The position numbers and the translations under genes are program-made. The notes beneath the pieces are model-generated. The model saw nothing but the letters and a program-made list of their open reading frames with translations, ran no database searches and was not told the DNA's origin. 43,364 nt of DNA, from positions 1-43,364 of the IMG/VR virus record IMGVR_UViG_3300033998_000443. One strand, written 5' to 3'. Source of the DNA: a virus. Position 1 is the first letter of the stretch. Each line of letters begins with the position of its first letter. Of the stretch, positions 24,567 through 33,109 are shown piece after piece.

Positions 24567-25019
24567 ATGGCTGTTAAAGTTCTTTGGCGCATAAAAGCGG
24601 ATAAAATCTATGAGCCCGGTGAGGTGATTACCGGGCTTTCTCCTTCTGATGAAAAAAGGTTGGTAGAACTTGGGGCAGCTGAAATAGTCCAAGAGAAAAC
24701 TACGAAAGACATCAAAGTAGCGGATGACCCTGTTGAAATAAAAGGTCTTCACGCCGCACTCAAGATTATGACGAAAAAAGAGTTATTGGCCTATGCCGAA
24801 CGGGCGGGCATAGAAGTTTCTGAGAAGATGAAAGTTGATGATATCATAAACTTGCTTCTAAATGATGCAAGGGAGAAGGGCGTAGATGTTGAAGCGTTAA
24901 CAGACGAACAGCTGAGGGTTTTTGGCAATGCCATTGGCATTTCAATCAATGAAGATATGACTAAAGAACAACTCCTCGATGCTATTGAAGCTCATTTTGG
25001 AGTGTCAGCTGATGCTTAG
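24567..25019 (+). CDS. Hypothetical head-region protein with two LEM/SAP-like helical motifs
   Basis: A 150-residue protein. An N-terminal beta segment (VKVLWRIKADKIYEPGEVIT) resembles phage head-completion proteins. It is followed by two HeH/LEM-like helix pairs, MTKKELLAYAERAGIEVSEK and MTKEQLLDAIEAHFGV. Its stop overlaps the next gene. Head-tail region location suggests a structural or assembly role. Confidence 0.65.
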   Translation: MAVKVLWRIKADKIYEPGEVITGLSPSDEKRLVELGAAEIVQEKTTKDIKVADDPVEIKGLHAALKIMTKKELLAYAERAGIEVSEKMKVDDIINLLLNDAREKGVDVEALTDEQLRVFGNAIGISINEDMTKEQLLDAIEAHFGVSADA

Positions 25020-25335
25020 ATTAAAAGATTTAATTGCATCTGACTTATCGGCCTTTTTCAACCTGAACGAATTCGCCGAACTACATAACATTGATGGTCG
25101 TCTGGTACCTGCCGTAGTAGACAGTGACATTCTGAAAATCCGCAGCAATGATAAAAGTGAACAATATGATGGTGTCTATAAAGGTGAGGTGGCTATATAT
25201 GTTAAGGCCGTCGATTTTCCTTCTCGCCCGATCTTTGGCCAGCAGATGCGTCTTGATGGGAAACTCTATTTAGTAATCGAATGCAGTGAAGCAATGGGCG
25301 TCTTGGAAATTGTGCTGGGGGCGAATGAGTCATGA
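25012..25335 (+). CDS. Probable head-tail joining protein (gpFII/ATP-binding sugar transporter-like)
   Basis: A 107-residue protein from ATG 25012 (GGAG about eight bases upstream; a start at 24979 would sit deep in the previous gene). The C-terminal pattern YKGEVAIYVKAVDFPSRPIF and GKLYLVIECSEAMGVLEIVL resembles small beta-barrel head-tail adaptors. Position between capsid and minor tail gene Z fits. Medium confidence. Confidence 0.65.
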   Translation: MLRLKDLIASDLSAFFNLNEFAELHNIDGRLVPAVVDSDILKIRSNDKSEQYDGVYKGEVAIYVKAVDFPSRPIFGQQMRLDGKLYLVIECSEAMGVLEIVLGANES

Positions 25336-25895
25336 TTACAGTTGATGCAAAGCAGCTTGCCAGGGCTGAGTTATTACTGAAGACAATACCCAATGGAGTT
25401 GATAAAGCGGTTGTAGCAGCCCTCAACAGGGCGGTTGAGGGTGCCAGGACTGATGCCGTAAAAAAGGTACGGGAACGGTACTATATCAAGGCAAAAGATG
25501 TAAAGGATACCATTGAGATTAGGAAGGCGTCTTTAGAGAATCAGGTTGCCATTATCAAGGCATCCGGCAGCCCTATTGCCCTGTCTAAATTCCATGTGAC
25601 ACCCTCCAGGCCTCCTGCTAAAAGGCGTGCAAATCCCATAATCGTCAGGGTGGTGCGGGGAGGGGGCGGCCCTATAAAAGGAGCTTTCGTGGCCAAAATG
25701 CAATCAGGGCATATAGGAGTGTTCAGACGTGTGGGTAAGACGCGTTTACCTATCACAGAGCTTTATGGTCCATCGGTACCGCAGATGCTAGGCCACGAAT
25801 CGGTTACCGAATATATAGAGGAAAAGGCCCGAGAGCGCCTTGAAAGCCGGCTGGAGCATGAGATAAATCGTTTATTGAGGGGTGTAGGTAAATGA
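25332..25895 (+). CDS. Minor tail protein Z-like (GPZ family)
   Basis: A 187-residue protein matching prophage minor tail protein Z: an N-terminal helix with VVAALNRAVEGARTDAVKKV, KVRERYYIKAKDVKDTIEIRKA, and a basic Gly-rich middle (RVVRGGGGPIKGAFVAKM). It probably joins head and tail or controls tail length completion. Overlaps both neighbours by four bases. Confidence 0.85.
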   Translation: MITVDAKQLARAELLLKTIPNGVDKAVVAALNRAVEGARTDAVKKVRERYYIKAKDVKDTIEIRKASLENQVAIIKASGSPIALSKFHVTPSRPPAKRRANPIIVRVVRGGGGPIKGAFVAKMQSGHIGVFRRVGKTRLPITELYGPSVPQMLGHESVTEYIEEKARERLESRLEHEINRLLRGVGK

Positions 25896-26365
25896 TCACG
25901 CCCGTTTTTTTACTTGACGAATTAAAGACATTTCTAGAGCAAGTTGTGGAGAATTACCGGCTGGAAACTAATCAACCGGACAAAATAAAACCTCCTAAGA
26001 TCGTTATAGGCTATCTACCGCCGAAAGCTTCAAGTCAGGAGCCTGACTTCCCGTTTATAATTTTGCGGTTAGTGAACGGGATAGACGAAGAAAAAAGTGC
26101 TAGTGTTACGCTTAAGATTATTGTCGGTGTTTTCTCCGAAGATCCGCAAGACGGATGGCGTGATGCCATAAATATCATACAACGTATATGGCAGGAGCTT
26201 TTTAAGCGACGAGTAATAGCCAAAAGATATAGAGTCGAATATCCTATGAAGTTTGAAATACCTGAAGAGCAGCCGTATCCACATTGGATTGGTGTCATGA
26301 CAACAATATGGACGGTTGTTCATCCGGTCTTGGAGGAGGAGTTTATCTATGGCGAAAGTGAGTAA
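25892..26365 (+). CDS. Probable tail terminator/completion protein
   Basis: A 157-residue protein containing FPFIILRLVNGIDEE and VTLKIIVGVFSEDPQDGWRDAINIIQRIW, the latter about residues 70-98. The beta-strand then helix pattern is found in many gpU-like tail terminators. Positioned between Z and sheath genes. Function inferred from this context. Confidence 0.6.
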   Translation: MITPVFLLDELKTFLEQVVENYRLETNQPDKIKPPKIVIGYLPPKASSQEPDFPFIILRLVNGIDEEKSASVTLKIIVGVFSEDPQDGWRDAINIIQRIWQELFKRRVIAKRYRVEYPMKFEIPEEQPYPHWIGVMTTIWTVVHPVLEEEFIYGESE

Positions 26366-26621
26366 ATCCGGTCCCAAACCGGAGCAGCTAATTTACTGTG
26401 GGCCTAATATTCCGGGCGGTGTGCTACAGCGTTATACCGTCTTTAAAGGTGGCTTACCAGGTCATTTAAATGAGCTTTTCGATAAATGTCCAGCGATTAA
26501 GCAACTATTTGTTCCAGTAAATGAATTCACCAGGATGGAAAAAGCTATCGCTATAAAAGGCACTCCCGAAAATGCGTATTTTAACGAAGTCTTGAAGTTC
26601 GTTTCGAAGGGTGGTGTATAA
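26349..26621 (+). CDS. Small hypothetical tail-region protein
   Basis: A 90-residue protein from ATG 26349, which has GGAGGAGG upstream; a frame from 26316 lies inside the previous gene. It starts AKVSKSGPKPEQLIYCGPNI and has an FVPVNEFTRMEKAIAI segment. Such proteins precede sheath genes in Firmicute myophages. Specific role unknown. Confidence 0.65.
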   Translation: MAKVSKSGPKPEQLIYCGPNIPGGVLQRYTVFKGGLPGHLNELFDKCPAIKQLFVPVNEFTRMEKAIAIKGTPENAYFNEVLKFVSKGGV

Positions 26622-26624
26622 TCA

Positions 26625-28076
26625 ATGTCCTATAAGCACGGGGTGTATATTTCCGAAGTTCCTACTTCCGTTACCCCGCCGGTTCAGGCCACTGCGGGCC
26701 TGCCGGTAGTGTTCGGTACAGCTCCTATAAACCTGGCGACAGAACCTGCGCCGGTAAATAAGCCGGTGCTTTGCTATACTTATGAAGAGGCCGTGAAGCA
26801 GTTCGGTTATAGCAATGACTGGGAGAAATATACCCTTTGCGAGTTTATCAAGTCTCATTTTGCCTTGTTCAACGTGGCTCCGGTAGTGCTAGTAAACGTG
26901 CTGGATCCGGCTGTTCATAAGAAGAGCGTAACGGGGGAGAGCGTTACTCTGGTAAACGATCAGGCGGCACTGGCCAATACCGGGGTGCTGAAGGAAACCG
27001 TAGTGGTGAAGAGCCAGGATGGCAGCATCACTTATGTTGCTAACACTGATTACCTACTGACTTTTGATGACGAGGGCAGGGCTGTTATCACCCGGGTGGC
27101 CACCGGGGCTATTCCCGCAGCGGCTACTCTTAAGGTGGATTATGAGAATCTAGATCCTACTATGGTGACCGCGAGCGATATTATCGGTGGGGTAGATGTT
27201 GCAACCGGTGCTTACGAAGGCTTAGAATTGGTGAACAGAGTGTTCCCCATGTTCCGGTTGGTGCCGGGCACGGTGTTAGCTCCGGGATGGTCCCACGACC
27301 CGACTGTGGCTGCGGTGATGGTGGCGAAAGCCAGTAATATCAACAGTCACTTCAAGTGCATCGCTTTAACTGATGTGCCCACTAGCGAGGTCAAGAAGTA
27401 TACTGACGTGCCCAACTGGAAAGAGACCAATAATTATACTTCACCGCGCCAGGCTGTTTGCTGGCCGAAGGTGAAGCTAGGGGATGAAGTTTTCCACCTT
27501 TCTACTCAGCTGGCTGGGGTAATTTGTCGGACCGATGCAGAAAACGATGATGTACCATATACCAGTCCTTCAAATAAAGTCCTTCAGGCCAATGGTGCGG
27601 TGCTGGCCGACGGCACTGAAGTAACTCTGGGCCCGGACCAGGCGGCTTACTTGAACGGTCAGGGGATTATAACGGTCTTGAACTTTATCGGCGGCTGGAA
27701 GGCTTGGGGCAATAGGACCGGCGCTTATCCGGCGGTGACAGATCCTAAAGACGCATTCCTGCCAATTCGTCGGATGTTCGACTGGATTGCCAACACTTTA
27801 ATTCTTACATTCTGGCAGAAGGTTGACTACCCAATTAATAGACGGCTGATTGATACCATTGTCGATAGCGCTAATATCTGGCTTAATGGCCTTGCAGCCC
27901 GAGGCTTTATCCTTGGCGGTCGTGTAGAGTTCATTCCAGCCGAGAACCCGGATACTGATTTAATGGATGGAATTGTGCGTCTCCATGTGTATGTTACCCC
28001 GCCGTCGCCGGCCAGGGAAATTGACTTCATTGTTGAATATGACCCGCAGTATCTGAAATCATTGTTTGCCGCGTAA
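26625..28076 (+). CDS. Contractile tail sheath protein
   Basis: A 483-residue sheath protein: N-terminal MSYKHGVYISEVPTSVTPPV and VVFGTAPINLA; C-terminal LILTFWQKVDYPINRRLIDT and FIVEYDPQYLKSLFA are diagnostic. Contraction drives the tube through the cell envelope. Its presence defines the particle as a myovirus. The inserted beta domain (about residues 100-195) is typical of P2-type sheaths. Confidence 0.95.
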   Translation: MSYKHGVYISEVPTSVTPPVQATAGLPVVFGTAPINLATEPAPVNKPVLCYTYEEAVKQFGYSNDWEKYTLCEFIKSHFALFNVAPVVLVNVLDPAVHKKSVTGESVTLVNDQAALANTGVLKETVVVKSQDGSITYVANTDYLLTFDDEGRAVITRVATGAIPAAATLKVDYENLDPTMVTASDIIGGVDVATGAYEGLELVNRVFPMFRLVPGTVLAPGWSHDPTVAAVMVAKASNINSHFKCIALTDVPTSEVKKYTDVPNWKETNNYTSPRQAVCWPKVKLGDEVFHLSTQLAGVICRTDAENDDVPYTSPSNKVLQANGAVLADGTEVTLGPDQAAYLNGQGIITVLNFIGGWKAWGNRTGAYPAVTDPKDAFLPIRRMFDWIANTLILTFWQKVDYPINRRLIDTIVDSANIWLNGLAARGFILGGRVEFIPAENPDTDLMDGIVRLHVYVTPPSPAREIDFIVEYDPQYLKSLFAA

Positions 28077-28089
28077 GGAGGTGTGATGA

Positions 28090-28611
28090 TTGAACCAGGT
28101 ACCTGAAAAATTGATTAATTTTCGGGTATATGAGGGTGGAGTGGATCTCCTAGGTATCGCTGATGTGGAGCTGCCCAGCCTTGAGGCAATGACTGAAACG
28201 GTTAAAGGTGCGGGGATTGCTGGCGAGGTAGAAAGTCCGGTCCTTGGCCATTTTGGTAGCATGACTTGTACTATAAATTGGCGAACTGTTGTAAAGTCTA
28301 TAGCTCATCTTGCTGCGCCGCGGACCCATAACCTGGATTTTCGTGGTGCCACGCAGATGTATGATGCCAGTTCAGGAGAATACAAAGTCCAGTCGCTTAA
28401 AGTTACTGTTAGGTGCCTTCCGAAAACTACTAACCTTGGCAAATTGGATGTAGGTACCACAGCTGATGCGTCAAATGAGTTTGAAGTAATATATCTGAAA
28501 GTATCCATCGATGGAAAAGAGATTGCGGAGATCGACAAGTTCAACTATATTTGCAAGATTAACGGAGTCGATTATTTGAAACAGGTACGGCAAGCCTTGG
28601 GACTTAACTAA
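28090..28611 (+). CDS. Major tail tube protein
   Basis: A 173-residue P2 FII-like tube protein. Start is TTG 28090 with AAGGAGGTG upstream. INFRVYEGGVDLLGIADVELPSL, the first 35 residues, and FEVIYLKVSIDGKEIAEIDK are characteristic; the latter lies near 136-155. It forms the inner tube below the sheath. Confidence 0.93.
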   Translation: MNQVPEKLINFRVYEGGVDLLGIADVELPSLEAMTETVKGAGIAGEVESPVLGHFGSMTCTINWRTVVKSIAHLAAPRTHNLDFRGATQMYDASSGEYKVQSLKVTVRCLPKTTNLGKLDVGTTADASNEFEVIYLKVSIDGKEIAEIDKFNYICKINGVDYLKQVRQALGLN

Positions 28612-28619
28612 AAAAATAA

Positions 28620-28649
28620 GGCCCACCACTTTCTTTTCGTTGGTGGGCC
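28620..28649. terminator. Strong hairpin, probably bidirectional terminator
   Basis: GGCCCACCA and TGGTGGGCC pair over nine bases across a 12-base loop. On the minus strand the hairpin is followed by TTATTTTTT, ending the minus-strand gene. On the plus strand only a weak AT-rich tail follows, so tail-operon readthrough is possible. Confidence 0.8.
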
Positions 28650-28657
28650 TAATATTC

Positions 28658-28933
28658 TCAATTTTTATCCTTAAAATATCTTCTGGCAAATTTTATGCGT
28701 CGTTGGAGAGTGAATGGGGAAATATTTTTACCTTGTTTAGATTTTCCATCTCCGTATAAATTCTCTCCAATAAAGATAATGAAAGCAGCAGCACCTATGA
28801 TGAATCCAGGCCAGAATAGTAATTTCCCGAATGTAACTTCTAAAATACTTCCGACTATAATTCCGGGTATTGTTGAAAGAGCCAATACGATCGTCCAGAT
28901 AAACAGTCGTATGGCAATATCTAGAATACCCAT
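28658..28933 (-). CDS. Small membrane protein inserted in the tail operon (moron)
   Basis: A 91-residue protein with two hydrophobic segments (LFIWTIVLALSTIPGIIVGS, about 9-28, and LFWPGFIIGAAAFIIFIG, about 39-56) and a basic cytoplasmic tail (GKSKQGKN...RRIKFARRYFK). It lies against the flow of tail genes, with its own AGGGGTG ribosome site and terminator. Probably expressed from the prophage, for example in superinfection exclusion; that is inference. Confidence 0.75.
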   Translation of the reverse strand: MGILDIAIRLFIWTIVLALSTIPGIIVGSILEVTFGKLLFWPGFIIGAAAFIIFIGENLYGDGKSKQGKNISPFTLQRRIKFARRYFKDKN

Positions 28934-28984
28934 AATTTTTCACCCCTTTAGTTTTCATTATATCACGAAAGGAGAAGATAATTC

Positions 28985-29263
28985 ATGGAAAAGATAATAT
29001 TTTCTAAGCCGTGCGTCTTTGAGGAAAAAGAATATAAAGAAATAAACTTGGATTTAGAATCTTTGACAGGGCAAGACCTGATTACGGCCGCAAACCAGGC
29101 TAGGCTTTTGGGAGACAATTCGCCTGTGCCGGAACTATCGAAAACATATTTGGCCGTAGTAGCGGCAAAAGCTGGTAAGGTACCAGTTGATATGATTCTA
29201 TCATTACCGGCAAAGGACTTCACAGCTATTACAATGACGGTTCAGAATTTTTTACTCGGTTAG
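28985..29263 (+). CDS. Tail assembly chaperone, short form (gpE-like)
   Basis: A 92-residue P2 gpE/gp41-type chaperone: IFSKPCVFEEKEYKEINLDL, SLTGQDLITAANQARLLGD and LPAKDFTAITMTVQNFLLG. It acts with the longer frameshifted form on the tape measure protein. It has AAAGGAGAAG upstream of the ATG. The frame ends at TAG 29261-29263 directly after the slippery site. Confidence 0.9.
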   Translation: MEKIIFSKPCVFEEKEYKEINLDLESLTGQDLITAANQARLLGDNSPVPELSKTYLAVVAAKAGKVPVDMILSLPAKDFTAITMTVQNFLLG

Positions 29264-29442
29264 GGCTTAATAGATTTGTTCGTAAAACACTGATGGAGAT
29301 CAGTTTAAGGCTAGCAATGAATACCTTTACACCAGTTACATTTTGGCTCGGTATGCCCGTCCTTGAACTGATTGATTGGATTGAAGAAGCTGTGAAGGTT
29401 GCCCAGAAAGGGGATGGGCTAATGTATGGCACGCATGTTTGA
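28985..29442 (+). CDS. Tail assembly chaperone, -1 frameshift product (gpE+E'-like)
   Basis: A -1 slip at T TTT TTA (29248-29254) joins the E frame to an overlapping frame reading TRLGLNRFVRKTLMEISLRL, then MNTFTPVTFWLGMPVLELID and a helical tail, stopping at TGA 29440-29442. The sequence after the slip is typical of E' extensions in P2-like phages and of tail chaperone C-termini, and it has no good start of its own. The product has about 152 residues and overlaps the tape measure start by 17 bases. Confidence 0.85.
29248..29254 (+). promoter_or_regulatory. Programmed -1 ribosomal frameshift site
   Basis: T TTT TTA heptamer in the correct phase of the E frame (codons AAT TTT TTA), matching X-XXY-YYZ. 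The zero-frame stop follows two codons later. P2 E/E' uses the analogous T TTT TTG. Confidence 0.85.
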
Positions 29443-31891
29443 GATTGCCTTTCAATTGGCTGGCAAGATAAATTCATCATTTGGAAATGCTTTTGCATCG
29501 GCTGAAAGCAAGCTCCAGAAAATGAACCAGCAAATATCATCGTTAAAAGCCGAAATTAGGGAACTGGAAAGGGCACAGAAGGCCGGAAAAATCAGCGCCG
29601 AGGAATTTGCAGCGTCTTATTCTAAACTTACCGAACAGCTCCAGAAGACAGAAAGGGCTCAAAAGAATCTTGCCAGAGCAGTCAATCTTCAGCAGCGGGT
29701 AGCAGATTTTCGCGGGCGAATGCGGGCTGGAATGCTCGGGGCCGTTGAAACCGCAGTGACCGTTGGCGCCCCAGTAAAAGCGGCCATAGATTTTGAATCC
29801 GCCATGGCCGATGTGCGAAAGGTGGTAGATTTTGAGACACCTCAGCAGTTTGCGGCGATGGGGAAGGATATTTTAACTCTATCCACCAGGATTCCTATGG
29901 CCGCAAATGGTCTGGCGCAAATCGTTGCTGCAGGAGGTCAGGCAGGCATTGCTCGTGAGGAGCTTTTAGGGTTTGCCGAAAGCGCCGCTAAGATGGGTGT
30001 TGCCTTTGATATTACAGCGGAAGAAGCCGGCCAGATGATGGCTGAATGGCGATCGGCGTTTAAAATGAACCAGGAACAGGTCAATACTCTGGCTGATCAG
30101 ATTAATTACCTGGGTAACACGACAGCGGCATCGGCGCCAAAGATATCCGAAGTAGTGCGCCGTATCGGGCCACTTGGTGAAGTGGGTGGTGCGGCGGCGG
30201 GAGAAATAGCCGCCCTAGGTGCGACAATGGTTTCAGCCGGTATAACTGAAGAAATTGCGGCGACTGGTATAAAAAATCTAATTCTTGGCTTAGTTGCCGG
30301 CGAAAGCGCCACAAAATCCCAGGCCGAGGCTTTTGCAGCGCTGGGACTTAATGCCAAGTCAATGGCTAAAATGATGCAAAAGGATGCCCAGGGGGCTATA
30401 TTGAAAGTATTACAGGCCCTACAAAAACTTCCGGAATACAAACGGACGGCAGTATTGAGCGACCTTTTCGGGAAAGAAAGTATAGGGGCTATTGCGCCGC
30501 TCCTTACCAACCTTGATGCATTAAAGGAAAATTTCAAAAAGGTTGGTGACGCTACGCAATACGCCGGCAGTATGCAAAAAGAGTTTGAAGCACGGGCCGC
30601 TACTACAGAAAACAGCTTAATATTGCTGAAAAATCGCATTGCAGCATTAGGGATATCTCTTGGAAATATCATGTTGCCATACGTAAACGACATTTCTAAA
30701 AAATTGGCGGTCGCAACGGAGTGGATTCAAAAATTGTCTGAGAAACATCCGGGTTTAACCAGGGCAATTGTGCTGGGAACTGCGGCAGTTCTTGGATTTA
30801 GTGTGGCTTTGACGGGGTTAGGCTATGTTGCCAGCATTATTATCAGCCCATTCGTAAGCCTTTATTCTTGGATAATAAAATATACAGTCGCTACTGAAGC
30901 TGATGAAATAGCGACAAAAAAGGCAACTGCCGCGCAAAATGCATGGAACTTGGCTAAAAAGGCAGGACAAGGATTACTAAATGTCGGACGTCTTACCGTA
31001 TATTATACTAAAACCTTAGCGATTGCAGCTGCTACAAAAGCCTGGACCGCCGCACAGTGGCTCTGGAATGCGGCTATGAAAGCTGGCAGCGGATTACTTT
31101 CTGTGGGGCAAATAGTTTTATACTATACCAAGATGTTGGCAATCACAGCCGCGACCAAAGCATGGACGGCAGCGCAGTGGCTTTGGAACATGGCTATGAG
31201 TGCCGGCAAAGGTTTGCTTTCAGTGGGGCAGTTGGCACTTTACCATGCAAAGGTGTTGGCAATTACCGTAGCCACCAAAGCATGGACAGCTGCACAGTGG
31301 TTATGGAATGCGGCTATGAGCGCCAATCCCATTGGATTGGTCATTTTAGGAATAGGGGCACTTATCGGAGCTGGATACTTATTGATAAAAAACTGGGATA
31401 AAGTAAAAAATTGGTTTATTACTCTTTGGAATGACCCGTTAGCGGCTTTGAATCAGTTCGTCGCAAGTATCCGTGAGAAGTTTGCCGGTATTTTCGGCTG
31501 GTTGGAGAAAGGATGGAATAAACTGACTTCTCTATTTGGTGGAGGTAAGAAAAAGGCTACTGTTGAATTATCAACCGATGCTCTGCCTGGACATGCCGAA
31601 GGCGGAATTTTTAATAAACCGCACATTGCATGGTTTGCAGAGAATGGAGCCGAGGCGGCTATCCCGCTGGATGGATCATCAAGAGCTAAATCTATATGGG
31701 CAAAGGCCGGAGAAATGCTAGGAGTGAATCCGACTGGCGGAGCCAGCATAATGTATGCACCAGTCTATAATATTTACGGTGAAAGAGATGTCGAGAAACA
31801 GGTCAGGCGTGCTGCTAAATCTGCTGAAGATGATTTTGCAGCGCGTTTCAAGGCTTACCTGCGTCAGGAGAGGCGGTTGAGTTATGCGTGA
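29426..31891 (+). CDS. Tail tape measure protein
   Basis: An 821-residue TP901-type tape measure protein that sets tail length and may pass into the host on injection. It begins with a coiled coil (about 20-95), then the family core IDFESAMADVRKVVDFETP and LAQIVAAGGQAGIAREELLG. Hydrophobic repeats occupy about 496-635, then LVILGIGALIGAGYLLIKNW and a C-terminal GGIFNKPHIAWFAENGAEAA motif. Start ATG 29426 lies in the E' frame end. Confidence 0.93.
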   Translation: MARMFEIAFQLAGKINSSFGNAFASAESKLQKMNQQISSLKAEIRELERAQKAGKISAEEFAASYSKLTEQLQKTERAQKNLARAVNLQQRVADFRGRMRAGMLGAVETAVTVGAPVKAAIDFESAMADVRKVVDFETPQQFAAMGKDILTLSTRIPMAANGLAQIVAAGGQAGIAREELLGFAESAAKMGVAFDITAEEAGQMMAEWRSAFKMNQEQVNTLADQINYLGNTTAASAPKISEVVRRIGPLGEVGGAAAGEIAALGATMVSAGITEEIAATGIKNLILGLVAGESATKSQAEAFAALGLNAKSMAKMMQKDAQGAILKVLQALQKLPEYKRTAVLSDLFGKESIGAIAPLLTNLDALKENFKKVGDATQYAGSMQKEFEARAATTENSLILLKNRIAALGISLGNIMLPYVNDISKKLAVATEWIQKLSEKHPGLTRAIVLGTAAVLGFSVALTGLGYVASIIISPFVSLYSWIIKYTVATEADEIATKKATAAQNAWNLAKKAGQGLLNVGRLTVYYTKTLAIAAATKAWTAAQWLWNAAMKAGSGLLSVGQIVLYYTKMLAITAATKAWTAAQWLWNMAMSAGKGLLSVGQLALYHAKVLAITVATKAWTAAQWLWNAAMSANPIGLVILGIGALIGAGYLLIKNWDKVKNWFITLWNDPLAALNQFVASIREKFAGIFGWLEKGWNKLTSLFGGGKKKATVELSTDALPGHAEGGIFNKPHIAWFAENGAEAAIPLDGSSRAKSIWAKAGEMLGVNPTGGASIMYAPVYNIYGERDVEKQVRRAAKSAEDDFAARFKAYLRQERRLSYA
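30911..31330 (+). repeat. 120-bp tandem repeats inside the tape measure gene
   Basis: Units start at 30911 (degenerate), 31031, 31151 and 31271 (partial), exactly 120 bases apart. Each encodes 40 residues beginning ATKAWTAAQWLWN and continuing AGxGLLSVGQ...LY..K.LAIT. The later copies are nearly identical in protein but differ at third codon positions. Confidence 0.92.
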
Positions 31892-32093
31892 GTATGTGAC
31901 GGTGCAAGGTGATACATGGGATCTAATAGCATATAAGGTATATGATAACGAAGCATATATGAATAAACTTATTGAAGCCAATCCAGAACACAGAGAGACG
32001 GTATTTTTTAGTGCTAATGTAAGACTTAAGGTTCCAGAAATAGAAACGCCGATTCCAACAACTTTACCGCCCTGGAAGCGTGGTGAAACATAA
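31884..32093 (+). CDS. Tail protein X (LysM-like, P2 gpX)
   Basis: A 69-residue baseplate/tail hub protein with a LysM-like fold: YVTVQGDTWDLIAYKVYDNE and MNKLIEANPEHRETVFFSAN. It overlaps the tape measure and gpD genes, the P2 order. Probably links the tube end to the hub. Confidence 0.93.
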   Translation: MREYVTVQGDTWDLIAYKVYDNEAYMNKLIEANPEHRETVFFSANVRLKVPEIETPIPTTLPPWKRGET

Positions 32094-33109
32094 TGGGCGA
32101 GACAAGACGGGCTAAACTCCTTTTGAAGTATAACAACAGAGATATTTCCGCTGATTTGGCTCCTTATCTGTTGGACTTCTCATATACTGATTATGCTAGT
32201 GGAAAAGCTGATGATATCCAAATTACATTAGAAGACAGGGCAGGCCTTTGGCGGTCCCCCTGGATGCCGGAAAAAGGGGCAATTATTGTAGCATCTTTGC
32301 TGGTCCAGCACTGGGAGCGGGCGGGGCAGGCTCAGAAACTACCATTAGGAACTTTTGAAATAGATGAAATTGAGTACTCTGGGCCTCCAGATACAGTCAA
32401 GATAAAGGCGATCTCCGTGCCAGTATCTTCTTCCCTTGTCGATGAGGACAAAACAAGAGCCTGGGAAAAAACACGGTTGTCTGTTATTGCCAAAGATATT
32501 GCTGGTGGTGCGGGTTTGAAGCTCCTGTATGATGCCGACTATAATCCGGAGTATGATCGCATTGAACAGACAGAAGAATCGGACTTGGCATTTCTGCTCC
32601 GGCTCTGCGAGGATGCAGGATTGGCCCTAAAGGTTACAGATAAACAAATTGTAATTTTTGATGAGAGTAAATACGAACAGATAGCACCTATCATGACTAT
32701 TATCAGGGGTAAATCTTCATATATCTCCTATTCGGGCATATCTGCTACTCGTGAGGTTTACTCGGCAGCTCGGGTTGAATATAAAGGCGGCCACGATAAA
32801 GAAAGCATCAGATATACCTATACACCGCCGAACCGTCCCAAGACAGGGAAAACGCTTGTCATCAACGAACGGGTTACCAGTATAGCTGAAGCTGAGCGCT
32901 TGGCCAAAATGAGGCTTAGGCAGAAAAACAAAGAAGAAGTAAAGTTCAGCATAAACATGATGGGTGATATCCACCTAGTTGCTGGAGTCACGGTAATGAT
33001 TCAGGGTTGGGGCAAATTCGATGGCAAATACTTCGTAGAAACAGCCGAGCATAGCGGACCGGGATATACGACAAAGCTGGAATTACGACGCGTGCTGGAG
33101 GGATATTAA
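32093..33109 (+). CDS. Tail hub protein (late control gpD family)
   Basis: A 338-residue P2 gpD-like hub protein at the tip of the tube. YLLDFSYTDYASGKADDIQI, GTFEIDEIEYSGPPDTVKIK and TAEHSGPGYTTKLELRRVLE are typical. It overlaps gpX and gpV by one base each. Structurally equivalent to the T4 gp27 hub. Confidence 0.93.
   Translation: MGETRRAKLLLKYNNRDISADLAPYLLDFSYTDYASGKADDIQITLEDRAGLWRSPWMPEKGAIIVASLLVQHWERAGQAQKLPLGTFEIDEIEYSGPPDTVKIKAISVPVSSSLVDEDKTRAWEKTRLSVIAKDIAGGAGLKLLYDADYNPEYDRIEQTEESDLAFLLRLCEDAGLALKVTDKQIVIFDESKYEQIAPIMTIIRGKSSYISYSGISATREVYSAARVEYKGGHDKESIRYTYTPPNRPKTGKTLVINERVTSIAEAERLAKMRLRQKNKEEVKFSINMMGDIHLVAGVTVMIQGWGKFDGKYFVETAEHSGPGYTTKLELRRVLEGY

Noticed and set aside
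31057-31401. Second frame in the tape measure gene
   Set aside because: Repetitive only because it shadows the 120-bp repeats; no start signals.
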